A stretch of DNA of 33,924 nucleotides, from positions 1-33,924 of the forward strand of contig JANQQW010000207.1 in NCBI GenBank assembly GCA_028284885.1. Reading direction: 5' to 3'. Below the pieces are notes generated by a model. It saw only the letters and a program-made list of their open reading frames with translations. It made no database searches and was not told the origin of the DNA. The stretch's first letter is position 1; each line of letters opens with the position of its first letter. Position numbers and translations under genes: made by a program. The DNA is from Planctomycetaceae bacterium. GTDB lineage: Bacteria; Planctomycetota; Planctomycetia; Planctomycetales; Planctomycetaceae. This document shows, piece by piece, positions 27,355 to 33,924 of the stretch.

Positions 27355-27398
27355 TCAGCGGTCAGCGGTCAACCCGAGAGTTGACAGCTGAGAGCTGA
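27355..27398. repeat. Heptamer-based inverted repeat between proA and fliM
   Basis: The left arm 27355-27372 is two TCAGCGG heptamers plus TCAA; the right arm 27381-27398 begins TTGAC and continues as AGCTGAG heptamers (three in a row to 27406). The arms pair at 15 of 18 positions around CCCGAGAG. It may act as a terminator of proA or may be a dispersed repeat; it ends only 13 bp before the fliM start. Confidence 0.65.
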
Positions 27399-27418
27399 GA
27401 GCTGACGGCTCCCCGCCA

Positions 27419-28519
27419 ATGGCCGACGTCCTCAGCCAAAGCGAAGTCGAGTCCCTGCTCGCCGCCCTCGACGGCGGGGGTGACGGGGACGGTGCGGCCA
27501 CGGCGCACGCCCCGCTGACGGCGGCCGACCTCGGCGGGTTCGACGCCCCGATCAGCATCTACGACTTCAAGCGGCCGGAACGGGTCAGCAAGGAGCAGAT
27601 GCGGGCCTTCCAGGCCCTGCACGAGGGGTTCAGCCGGGAGTTCGGGGCAGCCCTCAGCGGCATGCTGCGGACCATCGTCGAGTGCAAGCTGATCAGCGTC
27701 GACCAGCTGACCTACAGCGAGTTCGTCTTCAGCCTGGAGAACCCCACCTGCTTCAACATGCTCGAGAGCGACGTGCTCGAGGGGTACCTCATCCTCGACG
27801 TGAACCCGGGCATCGTGTTCCCCATCCTCGACCGGCTGCTGGGCGGCGGGAAGGACGGCCGGGCCAAGGCCCCCGCCCGGCCGTTGACCGAGATCGAGAC
27901 GAACCTCGTGTCCCGCATCACCGGTGCCGCCCTGCGGGGGCTCGAGTCCGCGTGGTCGAACATCGCCCAGCTGGGGCTGCGTGTCGCCAAGGTCGAGAGC
28001 AACCCCCAACTCGTGCAGATCGTGCCGCCGACGGAGGTCGTGGTCCTCGTCAGCTTCGAGATCACGCTGAACGAGAGCCGGGGCATCATGAACTTCTGCC
28101 TGCCGTTCAACGCGATCGAGCCGCTGACGAGCAAGCTGACCTCCGACACGTGGTCCCGGTACACGAAGCGGACGGCGTCGAAGGAGCAACGGCTCAACCT
28201 GGAGGCGGGCGTCTCCCGGGCGGCCGTCCAGATCACTGCCGAGCTGGCCCGCACCACGATCACGGCCGGCGAGCTCGCCGGCCTCGCCGTCGGGGACGTG
28301 CTCGTCACCGACCACGACCAGAACCTCGGCATGGAGATCCGGGTCGAGGACCGGCCGATGTTCCGAGCGAAGCCGGGCGTCCTGAAGGGGCACAAGGCCA
28401 TTCGGCTAGAGGAGACGATCGAACGGCCGAAGGACCTCGTCGCCCGACTGATGGCCGAGAACGACGAATCCGCAACGGACGGAACGGACGCGGCGGCTGG
28501 CGAAACCGACGCCGCCTGA
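27419..28519 (+). CDS. fliM: Flagellar motor switch protein FliM
   Basis: This 366-residue protein is a C-ring component that binds phosphorylated CheY and sets rotation direction. The N-terminus holds the CheY-binding peptide [13 protein letters not shown] at about 5-17, followed by a flexible Gly/Ala linker. The middle CheC-like domain begins at [20 protein letters not shown] and includes [11 protein letters not shown]. The C-terminal SpoA/FliN-like domain covers about 275-345 ([17 protein letters not shown]...GHKAIRLEE). A polar tail of about 20 residues ends the chain. It is the only flagellar gene in the window and sits between proA and the rpmI-rplT-pheS cluster, so flagellar genes are dispersed in this genome. 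An intact sequence suggests flagellated stages. Confidence 0.95.
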   Translation: MADVLSQSEVESLLAALDGGGDGDGAATAHAPLTAADLGGFDAPISIYDFKRPERVSKEQMRAFQALHEGFSREFGAALSGMLRTIVECKLISVDQLTYSEFVFSLENPTCFNMLESDVLEGYLILDVNPGIVFPILDRLLGGGKDGRAKAPARPLTEIETNLVSRITGAALRGLESAWSNIAQLGLRVAKVESNPQLVQIVPPTEVVVLVSFEITLNESRGIMNFCLPFNAIEPLTSKLTSDTWSRYTKRTASKEQRLNLEAGVSRAAVQITAELARTTITAGELAGLAVGDVLVTDHDQNLGMEIRVEDRPMFRAKPGVLKGHKAIRLEETIERPKDLVARLMAENDESATDGTDAAAGETDAA

Positions 28520-28550
28520 GCCTCGGTCGCTGGATCGTCGCGTGTCGTTC

Positions 28551-28559
28551 TGCTACACT
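28551..28559 (+). promoter_or_regulatory. Extended -10 promoter for rpmI-rplT-pheS
   Basis: TGC followed by TACACT is a TGn-extended -10, 81 bp before the rpmI ATG in the gap after fliM. The hexamer 17 bp upstream (TGGATC, 28531-28536) is a poor -35. The 5' leader of roughly 70 bases could hold a regulatory structure, but I cannot identify one. Confidence 0.5.
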
Positions 28560-28640
28560 CTCGGACTTCCCACGCTACTGGCACCGCGCACAGACCGCGC
28601 GAGGACGACTCCCGTCGTTCACCGAACCGGGGACGAGACG

Positions 28641-28841
28641 ATGCCGAAGCAGAAAACCCACAAGGGCATGAAGAAGCGGTTCAAGGTCACCGGTTCCGGC
28701 AAGGCCAAGCACCGTAGCGCCTTTCGTGGACACAAGTTGCAGAGCAAGAGCGCCAAGCGGAAGCGGCAACTCCGGCAGGACGGAATTGTCACCGGCAAAG
28801 AGGCGAAGAACATCGTCGAAGCCCTCCGCCCCTGTCTCTGA
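28641..28841 (+). CDS. rpmI: 50S ribosomal protein L35
   Basis: This 66-residue, strongly basic protein starts [20 protein letters not shown] and contains [20 protein letters not shown], the standard bL35 sequence; bL35 binds 23S rRNA in the large subunit. The length is normal. The frame opens 99 bases earlier, but the conserved MPKxKTHxG start is at ATG 28641. It is followed 67 bp later by rplT. In most bacteria infC precedes rpmI; here fliM does, so infC has moved elsewhere or is outside the window. Confidence 0.95.
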   Translation: MPKQKTHKGMKKRFKVTGSGKAKHRSAFRGHKLQSKSAKRKRQLRQDGIVTGKEAKNIVEALRPCL

Positions 28842-28908
28842 TTCCACCGTACCGAGCGAACATCGCAATCGTTGACGAGGCGGACGAAGCCGCCCGACGA
28901 GGTCAGCC

Positions 28909-29277
28909 ATGAGAGTCACCAAGGGAGCGGCACGACGGCGTGCCAAGAAGCGTCTCTTCAAAGAGGCCCGCGGCAACCGCGGCGGCCGCGGCAAACTGCT
29001 GCGGACCGTCAAAGAGACGATCGTCCGGTCGCGAGCCTACGCCACGCGGGACCGCAAGACCCGCAAACGCGACTTCCGCCGCCTCTGGATCACCCGCATC
29101 TCCGGCGCCCTGATGGAACACGGACTGCGGTACTCCGAGTTCATCCACGGGCTCTCCGTGGCGAACGTCGCCCTCAACCGCAAGATGCTCAGCGAGATCG
29201 CCATCCACGATCCGGGCGTCTTCACGGAGATCGTCGCGATCGCGAAGGAAGGGCTCTCCCAAGCGGCCGCTGCCTGA
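28909..29277 (+). CDS. rplT: 50S ribosomal protein L20
   Basis: This 122-residue basic protein is bL20, an early assembly protein of the large subunit that binds 23S rRNA and in many bacteria represses its own operon. Typical segments are [60 protein letters not shown] and YSEFIHGL, then [13 protein letters not shown]. The RNA-binding basic tail spans residues 1-60. The start ATG is preceded by GACGAGG. It lies between rpmI and pheS, with a hairpin in the gap before pheS. Confidence 0.96.
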   Translation: MRVTKGAARRRAKKRLFKEARGNRGGRGKLLRTVKETIVRSRAYATRDRKTRKRDFRRLWITRISGALMEHGLRYSEFIHGLSVANVALNRKMLSEIAIHDPGVFTEIVAIAKEGLSQAAAA

Positions 29278-29304
29278 CAACTCGACGCACCACCATGGCG
29301 CTCC

Positions 29305-29335
29305 CGAGCCCGGCTTCCCCGTGAGGTCGGGCTCG
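29305..29335 (+). terminator. Hairpin between rplT and pheS (terminator or attenuator)
   Basis: CGAGCCCGGC (29305-29314) pairs with GTCGGGCTCG (29326-29335), a ten-base-pair stem with one G-U pair and an 11-base loop, followed directly by TTTC. It lies 28 bp after rplT and 40 bp before pheS. It could reduce read-through from the ribosomal genes into pheS. Confidence 0.5.
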
Positions 29336-29374
29336 TTTCACATCCACACCGACACGACGAGGACGGCCCGAACC

Positions 29375-30376
29375 ATGGACCCCATCCAGGCCTTCTCCGA
29401 GTACGAACGCGAGGCCCTCGAGGCGATCGAGAACGCCGGCGACGAACAGTCGCTTGAGCAGTCCCGCATCACGTTCCTCGGCAAGAAGGGGGGCCGGCTC
29501 AAGGACCTCCAGAAGCTCGTCGGACAGGTCGCCGCCGAGGTCCGCCGCGAGGTCGGCAAGGCCTTCAACGACGTCAAGACCCGTGTCAACGAGGCACTCG
29601 AGGCTAGGAAGGCCCTGCTCGCGAAGCCGAAGGCCACCGCCACCGCCATCGACGTCACCCTGCCCGGCACCCCCTTCTCCACCGGCGGGCTGCACCCCGT
29701 CACGCAGACGATGCGGGAGTTCAAGGACATCATGGGCCGCTTCGGCTTCACCGCCGTCGAGGGGCCGGAGATCGAGGACGAACGGCACAACTTCGTCGCC
29801 CTCAACATCCCCGAGGCCCACCCCGCCCGCGATCCGCTCGACAACTTCTACCTCGCCACCGCCAGGTCCTGGGCGGGCGGCCCGCTGCTCCTCCGCAGCC
29901 AGACCTCGACCGTGCAGATTCGCGAGATGGAGAAGACGAAGCCCCCCATCCGCATCGTCTCGCTCGGCCGCGTCTACCGGCCGGACACCATCGACGCGAC
30001 GCACTCCTGCATGTTCCACCAGATGGAGGGCCTGATGGTGGGCGAGGACGTGACGATGGCCCAGCTGAAGACCGTGCTGCACCTGTTCGCCAAGGCGTAC
30101 CTCGGCGAGGAGGTCACGGTCCGCTTCCGCCCGTCCTTCTTCCCATTCACGGAGCCGTCGGTCGAGGTCGACATGCTGTGGGGGGACGACTGGATCGAGG
30201 TCGGCGGGGCCGGCATGGTCGATCCGAACGTCTTCAAGGCGGTCGGCTACGACCCGGAGGAGGTCCAGGGCTTCGCCTTCGGCCTCGGCATCGAACGCTT
30301 CTGCATGCGACGCCACGAGGTCACCGACATCCGCCGCTTCTACGAGAACGACGTCCGCTTCCTGCGGCAGTTCTGA
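29375..30376 (+). CDS. pheS: Phenylalanyl-tRNA synthetase alpha subunit
   Basis: This 333-residue protein is the catalytic subunit of the class II (alpha-beta)2 enzyme that charges tRNA(Phe). An N-terminal coiled coil (about 1-90) that contacts tRNA is followed by the catalytic core with motif 1 ([20 protein letters not shown]), motif 2 ([24 protein letters not shown]) and motif 3 ([20 protein letters not shown]), ending NDVRFLRQF. The length and end are standard. The ATG 29375 gives the typical start; the frame is open 54 bases earlier. The beta-subunit gene pheT is not downstream: the next gene is on the other strand, so pheS and pheT are separated in this genome. Confidence 0.95.
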   Translation: MDPIQAFSEYEREALEAIENAGDEQSLEQSRITFLGKKGGRLKDLQKLVGQVAAEVRREVGKAFNDVKTRVNEALEARKALLAKPKATATAIDVTLPGTPFSTGGLHPVTQTMREFKDIMGRFGFTAVEGPEIEDERHNFVALNIPEAHPARDPLDNFYLATARSWAGGPLLLRSQTSTVQIREMEKTKPPIRIVSLGRVYRPDTIDATHSCMFHQMEGLMVGEDVTMAQLKTVLHLFAKAYLGEEVTVRFRPSFFPFTEPSVEVDMLWGDDWIEVGGAGMVDPNVFKAVGYDPEEVQGFAFGLGIERFCMRRHEVTDIRRFYENDVRFLRQF

Positions 30377-30393
30377 ACGGGTTGCCCCGAGTT

Positions 30394-30420
30394 GGTCGCG
30401 TCCCGACACTGCGGGAGACC
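30394..30420 (+). terminator. Weak hairpin after pheS
   Basis: TCCCG-ACACTG-CGGGA is flanked by GGTC and GACC, making a bulged stem in the 52-bp gap between the convergent pheS and lipoprotein genes. There is no T run. Confidence 0.3.
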
Positions 30421-30428
30421 TCTACGGG

Positions 30429-30854
30429 TCAGCTGCCGGGTCGGAGGAGGATCTTCACCTTGTCGGTCACCGGGACCTCGACTTCCTTGCCGGCGTAGAC
30501 GATCTCCTTGGTCTGCTTCGACTCGCCGACGAAGACGTCGAAGACGTACTTGTCGCCGGCGTCCGTGGTTCCGGCGTAGAACAGTTCGTAGTTCACCCCG
30601 TCGCCGGCCGCTCCGAGGTGGGAGAGTCGGTAGCCGTCGCCCGCCTCGTCCCAGATCGCCCTGTCACCTCGGCCGCCGAGACCGGTGACCTCGACCGCGA
30701 CGCCCGGGGACCGCGGTTGGACGATCGCGCCGTGGTCGACCCGACCGTCCCCACTCTTCGGCTGTTCGCCCTCCTCGGATCCACCACAACCCGTGGCGAG
30801 GAAGAGAGCGAACAACAGGGCCGGGAACAGCGAGCGGGAGTTGGTGATCGTCAT
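30429..30854 (-). CDS. Small lipoprotein of unknown function
   Basis: This 141-residue protein starts MTITNSRSLFPALLFALFLA with a lipobox LATGC, so Cys22 (approximately) should be lipidated after signal peptidase II cleavage. A Ser/Gly/Glu-rich spacer follows, then a compact beta-like domain (RAIWDEAGDGYRLSHLG, GVNYELFYAGT, KYVFDVFVGESKQTKEIVYA) ending VTDKVKILLRPGS. No known family is recognised. The open frame reaches 30968, but the lipoprotein signal fixes the start at ATG 30854. It converges on pheS. The upstream 320 bp carries no gene. Confidence 0.8.
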   Translation of the reverse strand: MTITNSRSLFPALLFALFLATGCGGSEEGEQPKSGDGRVDHGAIVQPRSPGVAVEVTGLGGRGDRAIWDEAGDGYRLSHLGAAGDGVNYELFYAGTTDAGDKYVFDVFVGESKQTKEIVYAGKEVEVPVTDKVKILLRPGS

Positions 30855-31173
30855 CGTCGAACCGAACAGGGGGGTGGCGAGTCGCGACGACCCGACGGCC
30901 GTCTCAGGTCCCGAAACGAACCCACCCGTCGTCCGGATCACGGCAATCCGCCGCGCTTCCCCGGCCACCGGCGTACCGTGCCCGAGCAGCGACGCGAGCA
31001 GGCGATGTCACCCCACCGTCCGGCCACGCACCGGGTATTCACGCTGGTCCAAACCCGGCCACCCCGCCGCCAGCACCAACGTCCTGAAACGCCTCAATCG
31101 GTGTCCGTTGCGGCCAGGATCGCCAATTCCCTCTTTGCGGGATCCGCACACGCGATTCCGATGTCCCAGTGAA
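30855..31173. other. Non-coding stretch upstream of the lipoprotein gene
   Basis: About 320 bp between the lipoprotein start and the first family A repeat. Frames here encode low-complexity Arg/Pro/Thr-rich peptides and I see no credible gene, RNA or hairpin. It should contain the lipoprotein promoter on the reverse strand, which I cannot pinpoint. Confidence 0.45.
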
Positions 31174-31249
31174 GTAGGGTGGGCTTTGCCCACCAGCCCC
31201 GTTGTTCGACGTCCAAAGTTCGGCATGGTGGCCAGAACCCACCCTACGG
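31174..31249. repeat. REP-like inverted pair (family A) at the 3' end of the RAYT gene
   Basis: The left unit GTAGGGTGGGCTTTGCCCAC begins at 31174, the right unit (reverse) ends with CCCACCCTACGG at 31249, and the centre holds TTCGACGTCCAA. The RAYT stop codon (TAG on the reverse strand, 31244-31246) is part of the right unit. The right hairpin is slightly degenerate (GGTGGCCAGAACCCACC). Confidence 0.85.
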
Positions 31250-31801
31250 TTCTCCGGCGGTTGCGGCGAGGTCGTCGAACGTGAGGGCCGTGCGGCCCCA
31301 GTGCTCGTCGTACACGCCACGCGCCACCCAACGACGAAACGAGGAGTGCGGCCAGTCTGCGGGAGACGAGGCCAACCCGTGCTTCACGGGGTTGTAGTGC
31401 ACGTAGTCGAAGTGGCGGTCGAAGTCGTGCTCGTCCTCGACGGCGTGTTCCCAGAACCGCGGCTGCCAGACGCCGCGGTCACCACGATCCCGGCGAACCT
31501 CGGAGACCGGTTGTTCGGCTCCCCCGGCCGCGAGCCAGGCCTTCGTGAACTCCTTCTTGATCCACGCCCACCGCTGGCCGTAGTCGGAGTCGCCGCGCGG
31601 CAACGTCCAGATCGCGTGGAGGTGATCTGGGAGCAACACGATCGCATCGATCTCGAACGGCCACGCTTCCCGACACTCGCGCAGTTTGTCGCCGAGGAGC
31701 TCCCGAGCCGACACGTCCGCAAACAGTGGGCTCCGTCCGTGCGTGACGACGGTGAAGAAGTACGTCCCACCCTCGATGCGTGAGCGGCGGTAGTCGGCCA
31801 T
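31244..31801 (-). CDS. REP-associated tyrosine transposase (RAYT, Y1/IS200-like)
   Basis: This 185-residue single-domain protein belongs to the Y1 HUH nuclease family that includes IS200/IS605 TnpA. It contains YFFTVVTHGR near 14-23, the HUH metal site as PDHLHAIW (His60, His62), the RAYT-type block WQPRFWEHAVEDEHDF at about 112-127 and the tyrosine motif DYVHYNPVKHG with Tyr133 as the likely nucleophile, then WPHSSF. Such enzymes cleave single-stranded REP hairpins and are linked to REP spread. The start is ATG 31801; the longer frame to 31933 runs through a repeat. The gene is bounded on both sides by inverted family A units, which are its probable substrates. The coding frame is intact. 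Confidence 0.93.
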   Translation of the reverse strand: MADYRRSRIEGGTYFFTVVTHGRSPLFADVSARELLGDKLRECREAWPFEIDAIVLLPDHLHAIWTLPRGDSDYGQRWAWIKKEFTKAWLAAGGAEQPVSEVRRDRGDRGVWQPRFWEHAVEDEHDFDRHFDYVHYNPVKHGLASSPADWPHSSFRRWVARGVYDEHWGRTALTFDDLAATAGEP

Positions 31802-31811
31802 CGCCTCCTCC

Positions 31812-31881
31812 GTAGGGTTCCGCCGACCAGACCCGGGATTGGACGTCCGATCTGCAGCGTGGTGGGCAAAGCCCACCCTAC
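31812..31881. repeat. REP-like inverted pair (family A), one arm degenerate, 5' of RAYT
   Basis: The unit facing the gene is worn (GTAGGGTTCCGCCGACCAG from 31812), the outer unit is intact (GGTGGGCAAAGCCCACCCTA, 31861-31880), and the centre holds ATTGGACGTCCGAT. It starts ten bases upstream of the RAYT start codon. Confidence 0.75.
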
Positions 31882-31917
31882 AAGACTCTCGACCAAGTCG
31901 AACCCGCGTTTCCGCGT

Positions 31918-31940
31918 GGTGGGCAGAGCCCACGCTACGG
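31918..31940. repeat. Single REP-like unit (family A)
   Basis: GGTGGGCAGAGCCCACGCTA forms the 7-bp hairpin with a 3-base loop; one base differs from the usual CCCACCCTA end. No partner unit lies beside it. Confidence 0.75.
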
Positions 31941-31963
31941 GACGAGACCGTTGATCCGCAGAC

Positions 31964-32040
31964 GTAGGGTGGGCTTCGCCCACCAGCCCGAGTGTTTGAC
32001 GTTCAATCCGCGGTGTGGTGGGCAGAGCCCACCCTACGGG
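31964..32040. repeat. REP-like inverted pair (family A), intact
   Basis: GTAGGGTGGGCTTCGCCCAC (from 31964) faces GGTGGGCAGAGCCCACCCTA (32017-32036), with TTTGACGTTCAAT in the centre. It is the best-preserved example, and it lies 40 bp downstream (in the gene's sense) of the HTTM gene stop. Confidence 0.85.
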
Positions 32041-32079
32041 AGGGATCGGAGGCGATCTAGACTGATGAGCCGCAGGGCG

Positions 32080-33039
32080 CTACGAGGCCTCTGCGCGGTG
32101 GCCGAGGGCGTTGCGGAGGGGGGACCAGTGGGTGAGGCGGGTGGTGGTGGTGCGGAGGTGGTCGAAGAGGGGAGACCAGGGGACGTAGGCGGCGAACATC
32201 GCGCCGCTCATCTGGTAGTCGAAGTGGATCCCCATGATCCAGGCGATGCCGTAGTGCATGCCGAACGTGGCGATCGCCCACCCGGCGAGCAGGCGGCGGT
32301 TCACGAGGAACAGCGGCGCCCCGATCTCGACCACGAGTGTCATCACGCCGACGAACGTGAATACCGCGACGTAAGGGTACAGCATCTCGCCGAGCGGCGA
32401 GCTCGCCTCGCCGAACAGGTGCTTGCGGACCAGGTTGACGGCCACCTGCGACCGGACGACCTCGCCGGACGCCCAGCCCCACCCGGCCGGCCCCAGGACC
32501 TTCGCCACGCCGGCGAGGAAGTAGACCATCGCCGTGACGGACATCACGAGGGCGACCGGCCAGCCGTACCGCCAGTCGGTCGCGGGCACGGTCGAGCTTC
32601 GGCGCGAGCCGAACAGTCGGTCGAGCGAGAGGGAGTCCGCGGCGTGCGAGACGCCGACGACGAGCAGGTGCAGCGCGAACAGGTTGTGCGAGTGGTGCAC
32701 CATCCCGAACGAGTTGCGGTAGCTCAGCAGGAACATCATCAAGAGGGCGAACGCCGGCCCGGTCACCCGGAACGCGGCCCCCAGCAGGAAGGCGACGTTC
32801 AGGACGACGGCCGCGGCGATCAGCCAGCCGACGACCTCGGGCGGGAGCGGCACGGACAGCAGTCGGGCCAAGCCGACCGGACGAAACAGGTCGCTCGGCA
32901 GTTCGGCCGTGCGCGACAGCAGCTTGTACCGGGACTCCAGGTAGAACAGCCCGTAGCCGCCGAGGACGATGCGGATGGCGGCGAGGCCGTCCGCGCGACG
33001 CGGCTGCCAGAACCAGTCGAGAACGACGCGCGGACTCAT
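32080..33039 (-). CDS. HTTM-domain (vitamin K-dependent carboxylase-like) membrane protein
   Basis: This 319-residue protein has six or seven hydrophobic segments, at about 20-40, 70-90, 95-115, 120-140, 165-190, 230-255 and 260-280. It matches the HTTM group: an opening with RADGLAAIRIVLGGYGLFYL, the internal motif MVHHSHNLFALHLLVVG, then MVYFLAGVAKVLGPAGWGWASGEVV and ATFGMHYGIAWIMGIHFDYQM. HTTM proteins resemble the membrane part of gamma-glutamyl carboxylase, but their own activity is unknown. The start overlaps the stop of the upstream gene by four bases (ATGA), so it is in an operon with the next two genes. Read downstream, it runs into the family A repeats. Confidence 0.85.
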   Translation of the reverse strand: MSPRVVLDWFWQPRRADGLAAIRIVLGGYGLFYLESRYKLLSRTAELPSDLFRPVGLARLLSVPLPPEVVGWLIAAAVVLNVAFLLGAAFRVTGPAFALLMMFLLSYRNSFGMVHHSHNLFALHLLVVGVSHAADSLSLDRLFGSRRSSTVPATDWRYGWPVALVMSVTAMVYFLAGVAKVLGPAGWGWASGEVVRSQVAVNLVRKHLFGEASSPLGEMLYPYVAVFTFVGVMTLVVEIGAPLFLVNRRLLAGWAIATFGMHYGIAWIMGIHFDYQMSGAMFAAYVPWSPLFDHLRTTTTRLTHWSPLRNALGHRAEAS

Positions 33040-33533
33040 CGGTTCGTCCTTTCCACCGGCAGGCCGAAGACGACCCGCACGTTCTCCGGTTGTCGGTCGC
33101 CCGCCATGAAGTCGTCGAGCCGGTACGTCGAACGGACGACGGCGACGTTCACGAGGTCGCGGTGCCGTTTCTTGCCCGACGTGGCGATCCGTTCGGCGAC
33201 CCGTTCACAGACCTCGAACGCGCGGCCGCAGCGGACGGCCCGGTTGAGGTTGCGACGGACCTGGTTCATCCCGCCGGTCGCGACGTCTGCGTGCCGGAGC
33301 AGGTGTGGCCGCATCCGGCCGTCGAGCCCGACGACGTGGTTCACGTGGACGGTCTCGCCGCGGACCTTGGAGAACATCGGGTAGTACGAGAACGGGAACC
33401 CGTCCGGCGGGTCGTCGGCCCAGTTCAGGACGACGGGGGCCGTCACGGCGAGCAGCAGCCCGGAGGCGAACAGCCCGGCGAACGCGGACTCCAGTCGTCG
33501 GCCGGAAGGACGGGTGGTTCGGTCGTCGTTCAC
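33036..33533 (-). CDS. Single-pass membrane protein co-transcribed with the HTTM gene
   Basis: This 165-residue protein starts at GTG 33533 with a short polar N-terminus and a membrane helix at about 14-38 (ESAFAGLFASGLLLAVTAPVVLNW). The outer part contains GFPFSYYPMFSKVRGETVHVNHVVG, then a basic stretch and EVCERVAERIATSGKKRHRD, ending VVFGLPVERTNR. The YPMFS motif is common in proteins encoded beside HTTM or DoxX-like membrane proteins, which suggests a shared complex. The stop overlaps the HTTM start, and the GTG overlaps the stop of the upstream gene, so the three are translationally coupled. The longer frame to 33743 is a shadow of the upstream gene. Confidence 0.78.
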   Translation of the reverse strand: MNDDRTTRPSGRRLESAFAGLFASGLLLAVTAPVVLNWADDPPDGFPFSYYPMFSKVRGETVHVNHVVGLDGRMRPHLLRHADVATGGMNQVRRNLNRAVRCGRAFEVCERVAERIATSGKKRHRDLVNVAVVRSTYRLDDFMAGDRQPENVRVVFGLPVERTNR

Positions 33534-33924
33534 CGATTCGTCTCCTCGAGAGCGGCGTGAGCCATCAAGGCGCTGAGGGCGTGCTGGACGTAGTCGACGC
33601 GAATCTCCGTCGAGCGGCGGTTGAACGCCGGGGTGTAGAGCGGGTGGCCGGGCGCCAGTCGGAGAACGGCCCGAGGGATCGCCCCGGCGAGCAGCGAGAC
33701 GGTGATCTGCGAGCGGCCGAGGAAGTGGACGCCGGCGTCGCACGCCTCGCGGACGCGGGCCCGGCGTTCGGCGTCCTCGGGCGGCAGGAACTCCAGCGCG
33801 GCGAGCAGCCCCTCCAGGCGGGTCGCCGTGGGGCAGGTACGGCCGTCCGACGTGAAGCAGCCGTGCGTCGGCGTTTCGACGGGCCAGTCGTACCGTTCCG
33901 CGAGGATGCTGTCGCAGATTTGGC
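33530..33924 (-). CDS. Protein of unknown function, C-terminal part
   Basis: The reverse strand from the window edge reads openly to a TGA at 33530-33532, giving the last 130 or so residues of a protein. The visible part runs CDSILAERYDWPVETPTHGC, then FTSDGRTCPTATRLEGLLAA, GVHFLGRSQITVSL, GHPLYTPAFNRRSTEIRVDY and VQHALSALMAH near the end. Alternating helices with Gly and aromatic residues between them could suit an alpha/alpha toroid such as terpenoid-cyclase-like or glycosyl-hydrolase-like folds, but this is only an impression. Its stop overlaps the GTG of the next gene. It is absent from simple frame listings because its start lies outside the window. Confidence 0.7.
   Translation of the reverse strand, partial: QICDSILAERYDWPVETPTHGCFTSDGRTCPTATRLEGLLAALEFLPPEDAERRARVREACDAGVHFLGRSQITVSLLAGAIPRAVLRLAPGHPLYTPAFNRRSTEIRVDYVQHALSALMAHAALEETNR

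Noticed and set aside
31174..32040. A complete insertion sequence with terminal inverted repeats
   Set aside because: The repeats are REP-like hairpin pairs present also without the transposase, there is no target duplication visible, and the enzyme is of the single-copy RAYT type rather than a DDE transposase.

Overview
The window is high-GC bacterial DNA and reads as a planctomycete (phylum Planctomycetota). The main pointers are a DUF1559 protein with a prepilin-type N-terminus and an H-X9-DG motif, a secreted protein with two pre-peptidase C-terminal (PPC) domains, a PQQ-like beta-propeller protein, a membrane-anchored Ser/Thr kinase, many CxxC...CxxC zinc ribbons fused to membrane proteins, frequent GTG/TTG starts, and housekeeping genes scattered among hypothetical ones. 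No rRNA, tRNA, CRISPR array or prophage was seen. The genus cannot be fixed from this sequence alone.

Layout, left to right. 1-5.8 kb: the 5' end of a divergent exported protein, an orphan ABC-2 permease, an MFS transporter ending in a zinc ribbon, a small reverse-strand protein, a fatty-acid desaturase-type membrane oxygenase and a Tat-exported SMP-30-like lactonase. 5.9-12.7 kb: a large secreted PPC protein, purA, then four tandem paralogous genes each encoding an N-terminal zinc ribbon and a multi-pass membrane domain; the first overlaps the purA stop codon. 12.7-18.4 kb: DUF2237 protein, DUF1559 pilin-like protein with a strong hairpin behind it, ftsK, a dense nest of three inverted-repeat families, a LapA-like protein and a CPBP protease. 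18.5-23.6 kb: kinase with zinc ribbon and membrane anchor, a helix-turn-helix protein with an acidic DSGIALD repeat and a C-terminal membrane anchor, trmL, a 30-residue very basic protein and a small membrane protein. 23.8-30.4 kb: greA, a PQQ-propeller protein, proA, fliM, then rpmI-rplT-pheS. 30.4-33.9 kb: a lipoprotein, a REP-associated tyrosine transposase (RAYT) bracketed by inverted REP-like units, and a reverse-strand operon of three overlapping genes that includes an HTTM membrane protein.

The most distinctive content is (i) the RAYT gene sitting among copies of a palindromic repeat whose relatives also lie directly behind ftsK, (ii) at least five other short inverted-repeat families, one of which lies inside the ftsK reading frame, (iii) the four-gene zinc-ribbon/membrane paralogue array, and (iv) the HTH-repeat-transmembrane protein convergent with a zinc-ribbon kinase. 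Function in (iii) and (iv) is unknown. Housekeeping genes cover purine synthesis (purA), proline synthesis (proA), translation (rpmI, rplT, pheS, trmL), transcription (greA), chromosome segregation (ftsK) and motility (fliM).
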